NCBI GenBank assembly: GCA_963664845.1
Contig: OY761615.1
Location: 5,394,001 to 5,458,000, forward strand
Length of the DNA: 64,000 bases
Direction of reading: 5' to 3'
Source: CAIYTF01 sp963664845
Lineage (GTDB): Bacteria > Bacteroidota > Ignavibacteria > Ignavibacteriales > Ignavibacteriaceae
This document shows positions 56,046 through 63,931 of this stretch, in pieces. Both the position numbers and the translations under genes were made by a program. The notes beneath the pieces are model-generated. The model saw only the letters and a list, made by a program, of their open reading frames with translations. It ran no database searches and was not told the DNA's origin. The first letter of the stretch is position 1. Each line of letters begins with the position of its first letter.

Positions 56046-57137
56046 ATGATGAAAAAGTTTTTACTATACAGCATCCTCGTACTTCCGTTTTTACTTGGGT
56101 GCGGTGATAAATTTGATACTAATTTGCTTGGTGTGACCAAAGGCCCCATTAATTCCGGCGGAGATACTGTGTATGTTGCTTTGAATCCGCCATGGGGTGG
56201 ATTCAATAACCCACAAGCAATATTGATGGGCAAAGAACCCTTTATTTATGTTTGTGATACTGACAATGACCGTGTTGTGATGATGAACACAGCCGGTACA
56301 TGGTTGGGTACAATATCAATTCCTCATCCTATTGCCATTGCGCAGGATTATCGCTTGAATTTGATTGTATGCGGGCAGTTTGACAGTACCTTTAATAATG
56401 GTACCAAGATCCGCTATAGTGCGGTTTATAAGATTGATGTCTATACCGGGTTATCTGCTGCAAATCCCGTTCTTGCCAATGCTCCTGTAAAAAGAATTTT
56501 ACCACGTTCGGTAGATATTGACAATCATCCTAATTGTCAGTATACAGCCGTAACAGCCTTTTATGATAACTCTTATTTCGTAGCCAGGACTGGTAGTAAT
56601 AATGGTATTTCTGATCCGGACAATGCTTTAATGCAATTTGCGCCTATTGATCACAATAGGGACTCCGCCTTGAGCATAGTTCACGATATTGATCCTGTAA
56701 GTTCCAGCGCACCTTCAGCTAATGGGATCAATTCATTGACCTCGTTTAGTAAGAAGAATTTTGACTTTATAGCTACTTTAAGCGGTGCAGAAGTTGTTCT
56801 TCGTGCGCAATGGTTCCACCACTTTGTTTCTGCCGCCTCAGAAGGATATCAGAGTCAATTCAAAGCTGAAGCAACAGGTTTTTCTACTTCAAGAAGATTT
56901 GGCCATCCTTCAGGCAGTTGTATTGACGCTAACGGTAATATCTTTATCGCTGATAGCGATCCTGCAAAAGACAGCGTCTTCAAATTCAATTCGTACGGTG
57001 ATGAGCTTCAATCATTTGGCGGACCAGGCATTTTTGTAAAACCAACCGGTGTTGCTTTCTTTGACAAAACGTTATATGTACTTGATGCAGGGAAAAATCA
57101 AATTTTGCGCTTCATATTATCAACGGACACACAATGA
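56046..57137 (+). CDS. Lipoprotein with NHL/beta-propeller-like repeats
   Basis: A 363-residue protein. The lipobox is LLGC (Cys19 in the MMKKFLLYSILVLPFLLGCG signal). Repeats such as NPQAILMGKEPFIYVCDTDN, GSCIDANGNIFIADSD and GVAFFDKTLYVLDAGKN have the NHL/six-bladed propeller pattern, which usually mediates binding. It lies 3 bp after the PorV-like gene and overlaps the next gene by 4 nt, so it is part of the same tight operon. Probably a surface or periplasmic scaffold; substrate unknown. Confidence 0.8.
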   Translation: MMKKFLLYSILVLPFLLGCGDKFDTNLLGVTKGPINSGGDTVYVALNPPWGGFNNPQAILMGKEPFIYVCDTDNDRVVMMNTAGTWLGTISIPHPIAIAQDYRLNLIVCGQFDSTFNNGTKIRYSAVYKIDVYTGLSAANPVLANAPVKRILPRSVDIDNHPNCQYTAVTAFYDNSYFVARTGSNNGISDPDNALMQFAPIDHNRDSALSIVHDIDPVSSSAPSANGINSLTSFSKKNFDFIATLSGAEVVLRAQWFHHFVSAASEGYQSQFKAEATGFSTSRRFGHPSGSCIDANGNIFIADSDPAKDSVFKFNSYGDELQSFGGPGIFVKPTGVAFFDKTLYVLDAGKNQILRFILSTDTQ

Positions 57138-59473
57138 GAAAATTTTTAGTTCTTTTCCTCTTATTAGGTATTATTTCGTTCGCTCAAACCCCCGTTTCGA
57201 TCACAAGTCTGCATGATAATGATGCCAATGGTGTTCCCAAAGACACTAATACGGTGTTTCAGGTGCGTGCTGTTGTTACTGCCGTGAAAGAGCTTGGTAA
57301 CAGTGCCGGAACAGGTGCTGTCCAGGATCAAACCGGGGGCATGACCATTTATGGGAATGCTTTTACTGCCCTTAGCCCTGCATTAAAAATTGGCGACACG
57401 GTTCTTATTAATTCGAGATTAAAACTGTATAATGGTCTCACCGAGATGGATCTTACCCTAAAATCAACGCCGGCTTCTTCTGTGACCAAAATTGCAAGCG
57501 GCGTTGCGCCCGAACCACAACTGATTACTATTTCTGATATCCTTAATCAGCAATGGAATTTGAATGAATCGTTCGAGAGCAAGCTCGTAAGAATCAATAA
57601 TGTTACGTTCACAGATACGACAAACTTTTCTACGGGAACCAAAGGAACTACCTATAAAATATCCGATGGAACGAATACGTTTGATTTCCGTATTTTCACC
57701 AACGCAACAACCATTAACGGGCTACCGATCCCTAGGGGTAAATGCGATGTTATTGGCATTGTTACACAGTATAAAACGGCCGCACCTTATAGCTCAGGTT
57801 ATCAGTTGGTAGGTCGTGTAATGTCTGATATTATTTCTGATTCCCGTCCTCTCGTTTATTCCAATATTATCGTCAACAGTATTGACACATCTTCATTTAC
57901 TGTCATTTTCCAGACAGCACGGAATGGCAACAGCCAGGTTAAATATGGTATAGCTGCTGATAATCTGAAAGATTCTGTAGTACTTGCCAATGATACCACA
58001 GTACACAGCATTAAAATAAGTGCCCTAAAATCTGGAACGTTGTATTATTTCCAGGCGGTTTCGAAAAATGCTGCGGGAACAAGTGTCAGTGCTGTCCAGC
58101 AAGTGACGACAGCAAGTGGGAACCCGGCTGTTGGTGCAATCAATGTCTATTTTAGCAATACCGTCGATAACAGCGTTGCAATTCCCGGTAATGCTGCTAA
58201 AGGTAACAGTAATTTTGAAGCATTATTGACAAACCGGATTAATCAGGCGAGTTATTCCATTGATTTTGCAGTCTATAGTTTAAATGGATACCCTAATCTG
58301 GTAAATGCACTTTTAGCTGCAAAATCCAGAGGTGTTAAACTTCGTATGGTGTATGATTCACGTGCTGCCCAGGCAAACGTAACCACACTTCTGAACGGCG
58401 GCGTTCTCATGAGTCAGCGTCCTGCATCATACAGCGGTATCATGCACAACAAATTCTTTGTTTTTGATGCCCGTGACGCAAATACGGCCAACGATTGGGT
58501 TTGGACCGGTTCCTGGAATCCCAATACGGCAGAGCTAACCTGGAAGAACAATGTGCTTGAGATCAATGACGCTGCTTTAGCCAAAGCATACACAACCGAA
58601 TTTGAAGAGATGTGGGGATCTTCCACTGATACACCGAACGCTGCCAATGCCAAATTCAGTTACAAGAAAACGGATAATACGCCGCATTCATTTACCATTG
58701 GCGGAAGATCTGTTCAGATGTATTTCAGCCCAAGCGATAAAACAGATTCAAGGATCAAAGCCGCCATCAGTACCGCCAATACTAGTATCTATTTCAGTTT
58801 GCTTGTATTTACCATGAATGATCTTGCCCAGCAAATACAGACACAGTATAATGCCGGCGTACGTGATATCAAGGGTGTTATCAATGATTATACCACACAG
58901 GGAAGCGAATATACATTCCTGAAGTCATATGGTGATGTCTTGGCAAATGTTGGCGAGACACAGCATAACAAGTATGGTATCATTGATGCTTCTGCGACGA
59001 CGAGCCATCCTACAGTGATAACCGGTTCACATAACTGGTCATCCGCTGCAGAGAATGAAAATGACGAGAATACACTTATCATAGACGATCCTAAGATCGC
59101 GAATCTTTTTATGCAGGAATTCAAGTCACGCTATAATGATGCGGGTGGAAAAGGCACATTTGTTGTCCCGGCAGGCGTTAACGATGCAAAATTGCTGAAA
59201 GAGTTTTCAGCGACCTTATTCCAGAACTATCCTAATCCGTTCAATCCAAACACAACGGTGCGGTTTGAAACGTCATTGACGCAGAACGTGAAGGTTGAAT
59301 TATACAATTCACTGGGTCAGAAAATGGCTGAGTTATTTAATGATGTTGCAAAACCAGGTGTTTATGCGATTGATGTTAATGCAACCGCTTTGAAGCTTGC
59401 TTCAGGCGTCTATTTTTACAAGATTCAGACCGCTACCTTTTCTGAATCAAAGAAGATGGTTCTTTTGAAGTAA
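57134..59473 (+). CDS. Secreted phospholipase D/nuclease-superfamily protein with OB-like and fibronectin domains, T9SS-targeted
   Basis: A 779-residue protein. Signal peptide 1-17 is followed by an OB-fold/DUF5689-like N-terminal half (about 20-235, with VFQVRAVVTAVKELG) and a fibronectin type III domain (~240-335). Two phospholipase-D HKD motifs follow, HNKFFVFD at 438 and HNKYGIID at 611, each with a trailing TGSWNPN or TGSHNWS. A T9SS sorting domain starts near 698 (QNYPNPFNPNTT). Both HKD half-sites are intact, so the enzyme should be active as a phosphodiesterase on phospholipid or nucleic acid. OB-like modules favour nucleic acid, but this is inference. It is the last gene of the receptor operon. 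Confidence 0.88.
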   Translation: MRKFLVLFLLLGIISFAQTPVSITSLHDNDANGVPKDTNTVFQVRAVVTAVKELGNSAGTGAVQDQTGGMTIYGNAFTALSPALKIGDTVLINSRLKLYNGLTEMDLTLKSTPASSVTKIASGVAPEPQLITISDILNQQWNLNESFESKLVRINNVTFTDTTNFSTGTKGTTYKISDGTNTFDFRIFTNATTINGLPIPRGKCDVIGIVTQYKTAAPYSSGYQLVGRVMSDIISDSRPLVYSNIIVNSIDTSSFTVIFQTARNGNSQVKYGIAADNLKDSVVLANDTTVHSIKISALKSGTLYYFQAVSKNAAGTSVSAVQQVTTASGNPAVGAINVYFSNTVDNSVAIPGNAAKGNSNFEALLTNRINQASYSIDFAVYSLNGYPNLVNALLAAKSRGVKLRMVYDSRAAQANVTTLLNGGVLMSQRPASYSGIMHNKFFVFDARDANTANDWVWTGSWNPNTAELTWKNNVLEINDAALAKAYTTEFEEMWGSSTDTPNAANAKFSYKKTDNTPHSFTIGGRSVQMYFSPSDKTDSRIKAAISTANTSIYFSLLVFTMNDLAQQIQTQYNAGVRDIKGVINDYTTQGSEYTFLKSYGDVLANVGETQHNKYGIIDASATTSHPTVITGSHNWSSAAENENDENTLIIDDPKIANLFMQEFKSRYNDAGGKGTFVVPAGVNDAKLLKEFSATLFQNYPNPFNPNTTVRFETSLTQNVKVELYNSLGQKMAELFNDVAKPGVYAIDVNATALKLASGVYFYKIQTATFSESKKMVLLK

Positions 59474-59485
59474 TTTCGTGAAATT

Positions 59486-59540
59486 TAATAAGCAGACTTG
59501 AAAATAGGGTAAAAATTTCTTATTTTGGGTCTGCTTATTA
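59486..59540 (+). promoter_or_regulatory. Inverted repeat enclosing a likely tRNA-Ala promoter
   Basis: TAATAAGCAGAC (59486-59497) and GTCTGCTTATTA (59529-59540) are a perfect 12-bp inverted repeat. Inside it lies TTGAAA (59498) with TATTTT (59521) 17 bp later, a sigma-70-like pair placed about 24 bp before the tRNA. The hairpin may also end the upstream operon. Confidence 0.5.
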
Positions 59541-59549
59541 ATTATGAAT

Positions 59550-59622
<73 letters not shown>

Positions 59623-59628
59623 CAAGAT

Positions 59629-59670
59629 AACCGCTTATAAGACAATGACTTATGAGCGGTTTTTGTTTTT
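59629..59670 (+). terminator. Terminator after tRNA-Ala
   Basis: A 13-bp stem (AACCGCTTATAAG with CTTATGAGCGGTT, one G-U) has a 7-nt loop and is followed by TTTGTTTTT. It lies 7 bp after the tRNA. Confidence 0.85.
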
Positions 59671-59691
59671 AAACAATCCTGCCGAAAAAAT

Positions 59692-59893
59692 TGTTTACAC
59701 AAATGTTTACACTTTTTACCCCTTTTTGCTCAAAAAACACACTATTTTTACCCGAATTGTACACAAATAATGGCTCTGGATTCAGGCATAATTCGGCCTG
59801 GTTTGGGTGCGTGTGATTCTCACAGAACTGTAGACCTTTCTCAAACGCTATCAATGACCAATCCCAGGCAAAATGTTTACACATTGTTTACAC
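59692..59893. repeat. Four TGTTTACAC repeats in two pairs, probable integrase arm sites
   Basis: Same-direction copies of TGTTTACAC occur at 59692-59700, 59704-59712, 59874-59882 and 59885-59893, as two close pairs (12 and 11 bp periods) about 180 bp apart. Each pair is followed by a CTTTTAC-like tail. They flank the gap between the tRNA attachment region and the recombinase gene, as arm-type binding sites do. Confidence 0.75.
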
Positions 59894-59896
59894 CTT

Positions 59897-61096
59897 TTAC
59901 TCACTTTTAGGGGTAGCTTCCGAAGCTTCAAGCTCCACTTTCTTCTTCGCCTCGGCTTCCTTATTCTTTAAAAATTCGACAGACTTTTCCAGCTTACCGC
60001 GAAGGAAATCACTCTTGATCTCGACATAATGCCGTCTGGTAATATTAATATTGGTGTGGTTCATGAGCTCCTGGACTACACTCATTTCCGTATCGGAATT
60101 TGCCAGATTCGAGGCGAAGGTATCCCGCAGATTGTACAGGGAATAATGACGGCTTAACCGGTCCTTTTTATCCGGAAATTCCTTCTCGTCCGTGAGCTTT
60201 TTAACCACCCGTGCAAAGAAATGCAAACAGTCAGTTTTATCATAGGTGAAGACTTTACCGGCAGACTGGACGCCGATCTCCTTTAGAAGGTTTTCAAGAT
60301 CTTCGAAAATAGGGAAGACGAAGAAACGATCCGATTTAACGTTTTTGACCTGCATTACTTTCCGCTCCATGTCAATCCAATCCCAGCGCTGCTCAATGGC
60401 GCCTCCCGGCCGCATTCCGGTCATGAAGAGGAAGCGGATAAAACGGTACTGCTCTTTTGGGTGATTCTTCTTCTGAAGCTCAGTATAAATTAAATCCAGA
60501 TCCCGGGGTAGGATAGGGGATGGTTTGACCAACGGCGTTTTAATCTTTGGAATTACATTTTCCGAAGCGTGTTTACCCTGGATGAAAAAGTTCCAGATAA
60601 CCCCGAGAGATCGGGTAATTATTGCAATTGAGGCTTCCTTGAAGGACTCACGGAGTTTAATAATAAACTTCGCAATCTGCTGAGTGGTGATTTTATAAAC
60701 AAATTCATCGCCGGCGAAATCAATCAGCGTTTTCATCGCGTGTTTATAGGAATCGATAGTTGCTTTTTTCAGATTTGGCTTAACTGCGAGGTATTCTTCC
60801 AAACCTACAGAGAGCGTAAGACTGGATTTTACTTTGGCACCATCAGTAAGGAATTCAAAATCACGATTAACCAGCGCATTTCGAAAACTTAATAATTTTG
60901 CTCTGAGTGCTGCATTTCCCCGATATGGCTTCTTTGTATGGTTTTTGTGATTATACTCATAGATGTGACGATCTTCTTTTGTCACTTCGATTTTTGTATT
61001 GGGGGTTTTACGACGCTTCAGTGGGTCGGACTCATTCTTATCGTAGAATCTGAAATAATAATACTTCGATGTTGGGAGGACTACAACGCCTTTCAT
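59897..61096 (-). CDS. int: Tyrosine recombinase/integrase
   Basis: A 399-residue phage integrase. The N-terminal ~90 residues are an arm-binding-like domain, followed by a SAM-like core-binding domain (~95-190) and the catalytic domain with Arg in TGMRPGGAIEQRW, a Lys in VKNVKSDR, HxxR in HYSLYNLRDTFA, a His in LMNHTNINITRRHY and the Tyr nucleophile in that last motif. All catalytic residues are present. It points toward tRNA-Ala, with the repeat pairs between, as integrases that use a tRNA target usually do. Closest in look to Bacteroidetes-type integrases with phage_int_SAM_like folds. Confidence 0.93.
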   Translation of the reverse strand: MKGVVVLPTSKYYYFRFYDKNESDPLKRRKTPNTKIEVTKEDRHIYEYNHKNHTKKPYRGNAALRAKLLSFRNALVNRDFEFLTDGAKVKSSLTLSVGLEEYLAVKPNLKKATIDSYKHAMKTLIDFAGDEFVYKITTQQIAKFIIKLRESFKEASIAIITRSLGVIWNFFIQGKHASENVIPKIKTPLVKPSPILPRDLDLIYTELQKKNHPKEQYRFIRFLFMTGMRPGGAIEQRWDWIDMERKVMQVKNVKSDRFFVFPIFEDLENLLKEIGVQSAGKVFTYDKTDCLHFFARVVKKLTDEKEFPDKKDRLSRHYSLYNLRDTFASNLANSDTEMSVVQELMNHTNINITRRHYVEIKSDFLRGKLEKSVEFLKNKEAEAKKKVELEASEATPKSE

Positions 61097-61192
61097 ATCG
61101 GGCCCTGTTAACTTTTATATTATGAATTCATGGAATCATACGATATATCATGAAAAATCTAACTCGCCTCATCCTGGTCTTTCTGGGCAGCA

Positions 61193-61900
61193 TTAAAATT
61201 CAGTAGTAAAATTTGGACCGGATGTAGTTAAAGGCAAAAACCTTCGGTTTTGCATGACTACACGATACAGAGCCTTTAAGGAACGAAGTTTAAATAACTT
61301 TGACTCTATAGCAAGATTTACGGTATAGAGTTGAATTGTATCGTCCATTACAAAGCGATATTTTCTAATGGCGAAATCCTCGTTCAGTTTGACAGCCAAA
61401 ACAAGACACCCATCTACAACAGGCTCGTTCGGATCAATTAAAACAACATCACCCATTGAAAGCAGGGGATACATGGAATTATCGGGGACTCTGACCGCTG
61501 TAACACCCGGTTGCTTCGGATAGTCAAAAATTTCCTTACCGACAATTTCAGAATCAGGACCAACCTCGGGAAAACTCCCACTAACTTTTTTATGCACTTG
61601 AAATACGCTCCACGTTTCGACATTTGTTGGAAGAAATTTGGTATTCGTGTCTGCATTCAGTGCTACCCTTTCATATCTGAGGTGATTAATATCGGAATCT
61701 ATAATGCGAATCTGCAAAGCTTCTTCCACTTTTCTCAATGTCTTAGGGTGTAGTTTTTTATTGGGCTCGTTTTTGAGCTTATGCATGATTGGCGCGAAAC
61801 TCGGGAAACCAAAGTGTACGGCAAAAGAGCCGATAGTCAACCGGTAATCTTTAAGAACTCTTGTTAAAAACAGGTAATAAGGGTTATCTATTGTGTCCAT
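61193..61900 (-). CDS. Phage-type repressor with HTH and S24 peptidase domains
   Basis: A 235-residue CI/LexA-like repressor. I use the ATG at 61900 (a TTG two codons earlier is in frame). The N-terminal ~75 residues form a helix-turn-helix (TIGSFAVHFGFPSFAPIMHK). The C-terminal domain has the S24 Ser site in VPDNSMYPLLSMGDVVLID and a catalytic Lys in DFAIRKYRF. Such proteins keep the element silent and are inactivated by RecA-stimulated self-cleavage. I cannot point to a clear Ala-Gly cleavage site. It is divergent from the Cro-like gene, with an AT-rich operator region between. Confidence 0.88.
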   Translation of the reverse strand: MDTIDNPYYLFLTRVLKDYRLTIGSFAVHFGFPSFAPIMHKLKNEPNKKLHPKTLRKVEEALQIRIIDSDINHLRYERVALNADTNTKFLPTNVETWSVFQVHKKVSGSFPEVGPDSEIVGKEIFDYPKQPGVTAVRVPDNSMYPLLSMGDVVLIDPNEPVVDGCLVLAVKLNEDFAIRKYRFVMDDTIQLYTVNLAIESKLFKLRSLKALYRVVMQNRRFLPLTTSGPNFTTEF

Positions 61901-61998
61901 GTGCAAAAAATAGCAACTTATATAAACAAATGCAAATAAAAGTTAATGAAATAAATTAAGAAAAATGAAATATTGACTTGACATGAAAAGAAATAAGA

Positions 61999-62019
61999 AA
62001 TAATTTTATATAAATTATT
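61999..62019. promoter_or_regulatory. Perfect palindrome, candidate operator of the repressor/Cro switch
   Basis: AATAATTT-TATAT-AAATTATT is a perfect 8-bp inverted repeat with a 5-bp spacer, ending 19 bp before the Cro-like ATG. A TTGACA at about 61976 gives a possible -35 for the rightward promoter, so a protein bound here would block it. Confidence 0.5.
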
Positions 62020-62038
62020 CATAAAGTTTATCGGAACG

Positions 62039-62230
62039 ATGCTTAAGTTTAAGTTTAACGATTTTCTACTGGATAACAGAATCTCTGCTGCCGACCTGGC
62101 AAGACAAATCAAAGTGCATTACTTCAGCGTATGGAAAATGGTTGAACGCGGAAGTATCAAGCCTTCCTTCCTGGCAAAGCTGGAAACACTCTACGCTTCA
62201 GCTTCTGAATACCTTACACCAAACGCCTGA
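62039..62230 (+). CDS. Small Cro-like DNA-binding protein
   Basis: A 63-residue protein. ISAADLARQIKVHYFSVWKM is a helix-turn-helix of the Cro/XRE type. It is the first rightward gene across from the repressor and should act as the antirepressor of the switch. It lies 8 bp before the next HTH gene. Confidence 0.75.
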   Translation: MLKFKFNDFLLDNRISAADLARQIKVHYFSVWKMVERGSIKPSFLAKLETLYASASEYLTPNA

Positions 62231-62238
62231 CACGGCTA

Positions 62239-62568
62239 ATGAATTATCCGGAAAAGATTTCCGTTTTAGAGCGAAGAATTGAAGCGCTCGAGAAGAAAAT
62301 ATTGCTGATAAAAGAACCGGTAAAGTTTCTTCCCATTGAAGAGTTCTCAGAAGGAAAGCTGCGAAAAATTCTTCATATAGGCCGTGATCAAATCCGCCTG
62401 TTGGTTGAAACCGGAAAACTTCAGGCAATAAAAATCCGGCGAGGCAGGAAAATCCGCCTGCGGTTCACCGCACAGGCTGTACATGAATACCAGGAGCGGA
62501 TGTCATCTTTCAGGCCGCCGCCACAGGTTGAAAGTGCCGAGGACATTATTAAACGAATTTTTGTATGA
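62239..62568 (+). CDS. HTH protein, excisionase/MerR-like
   Basis: A 109-residue protein. An N-terminal coiled coil (KISVLERRIEALEKKILLIK) is followed by a winged-helix-like DNA-binding domain (LRKILHIGRDQIRLLVETGK, KIRRGRKIRLRF), the pattern of HTH_17 excisionases. It may control excision with the integrase, or be an early transcription factor. Confidence 0.65.
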   Translation: MNYPEKISVLERRIEALEKKILLIKEPVKFLPIEEFSEGKLRKILHIGRDQIRLLVETGKLQAIKIRRGRKIRLRFTAQAVHEYQERMSSFRPPPQVESAEDIIKRIFV

Positions 62569-62590
62569 CTAACAGGATGAAGGAGGGTTC

Positions 62591-62779
62591 ATGATGTACA
62601 TTACTTCCGTTCCTTACTCGGAAAGGTTTAACCATGTTGAAATAGGGGAGAACGCGACAGTTTATGTGGACACTGTAATACCTAAAGAAGGCTTAAGCTC
62701 TCTTCTTGGAGCAGTATTGACGGCTTTGTTCCGGAAAATAGTCCACAAACCAATTCATACAGGTTTTTACCATGAATGA
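62591..62779 (+). CDS. Small hypothetical early protein
   Basis: A 62-residue protein with an in-frame Met at codon 2. No domain recognised. An AAGGAGG ribosome site precedes the start. Its end overlaps the next gene by 8 nt, which supports it as a real member of the early operon. Confidence 0.6.
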   Translation: MMYITSVPYSERFNHVEIGENATVYVDTVIPKEGLSSLLGAVLTALFRKIVHKPIHTGFYHE

Positions 62780-63671
62780 AAGTGATCCTGAGCAGAATTC
62801 CAATGCGGCCCTGCAGCGCGTAGCGCCAGACAATCCGCGATCAGCAAACGAATTACTGGATCAGATAAAACGGATTCAGTCAATAATGGAACAGGTAATG
62901 AAAAAGGGAGAGCATTACGGAATCATTCCCGGTTGTTCAAAGCCTTCCCTCTGGAAACCAGGCGCAGAGAAATTAGCCTTCACCTTCCGCCTGCGGGCTC
63001 AACATGATATCACAATATTATCCCTCGGAAACGGACACAATGAATACCAGGTTAAATGTACTTTGGTAAATTCGGATAGTGAAGTCGTTGGCGAAGGAGT
63101 TGGCATATGCAGCACTATGGAAGGAAAGTACCGTTACCGGACAGAAATATTCGATAAGGTTGTTCCGGATGCATACTGGAAGACGAAAGATAAAGCCCTT
63201 CTCGGCGGACCGGACTGTGTTATAAAGAAAGTTGATAAAGACTGGGTTGTTTTCCGGAGGGTTGAGACGGATAACCCGGCAGATAATTATAACACCTGTA
63301 TCAAGATGGCAAAGAAACGGGCATTCATTGATGCTATTCTGACCACGACTGCTGCCAGTGATATATTTGCCGCTGATGCCGGCGAAGCTGCAGAGCAGGA
63401 AGCTGCACGGAAAAAGGCACAGAACGATAAAGAGCAGAACCAGGATCCCGCCGACACCATGAGTACACCAAAAGGCCCTGAGACCCTTTATGACTTTGTA
63501 TCCGCCCGCGAAAAAATAGAGCAGGGCGCAAGTTTTAACGGAACGCTTTACAAAGGGGGAATCATCTACATCAATAAGGTGAAATTCCAGGTTACTGCGG
63601 AGGAGTGCAGCGTTTTGAAAGAGCTCATGAAAAGCAGGACCCCTGCATCCAACACGAGTACTGTAAAATGA
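62772..63671 (+). CDS. Phage early protein, possible ssDNA-annealing/recombination type
   Basis: A 299-residue protein. It has HYGIIPGCSKPSLWKPGAEK, a motif common in many phage proteins of uncertain role, and CIKMAKKRAFIDAILTTTAA near residue 180. This resembles the helix region of Rad52/Erf-like annealases (KRA..DA.L), but that link is from memory and not aligned. A charged Gln/Asn/Asp-rich linker (~215-235) precedes a short C-terminal domain (TLYKGGIIYINKVKFQVTAE). It overlaps the genes on both sides (8 and 4 nt). Confidence 0.55.
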   Translation: MNESDPEQNSNAALQRVAPDNPRSANELLDQIKRIQSIMEQVMKKGEHYGIIPGCSKPSLWKPGAEKLAFTFRLRAQHDITILSLGNGHNEYQVKCTLVNSDSEVVGEGVGICSTMEGKYRYRTEIFDKVVPDAYWKTKDKALLGGPDCVIKKVDKDWVVFRRVETDNPADNYNTCIKMAKKRAFIDAILTTTAASDIFAADAGEAAEQEAARKKAQNDKEQNQDPADTMSTPKGPETLYDFVSAREKIEQGASFNGTLYKGGIIYINKVKFQVTAEECSVLKELMKSRTPASNTSTVK

Positions 63672-63931
63672 AACAGCAGAGAAAAAGCCATAGTAAAGTT
63701 TCGGGCAGCGATGACAGCTACCCCGTGCAACTTGCTGAAGAATACGAATTTTTCGGAACGAATCTAAAAATAGAACTTGATTTCAATGACTCCCTTCATT
63801 CTGTTCCACCGCAGAATGATCCCAGCGACCAGCTCCCGGCAGGAATTCGCCCGCTTGCCGGGAGTTCTATTTCCACAAATCAGGGAACCGATACCGACGG
63901 GCAACAAAATCAAAATATGAAAGCTACGTGA
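63668..63931 (+). CDS. Small hypothetical early protein
   Basis: An 87-residue protein using the ATG at 63668, which overlaps the previous stop as ATGA (the frame is open from a GTG at 63605). Low complexity and charged (MKQQRKSHSKVSGSDDSYP...), probably disordered at both ends. No domain recognised. Its stop overlaps the next start. Confidence 0.5.
   Translation: MKQQRKSHSKVSGSDDSYPVQLAEEYEFFGTNLKIELDFNDSLHSVPPQNDPSDQLPAGIRPLAGSSISTNQGTDTDGQQNQNMKAT

Noticed and set aside
59669..59884. 71-residue minus-strand open frame near the integrase
   Set aside because: It reads across the TGTTTACAC repeats and the terminator tail and has no recognisable domain or ribosome site.
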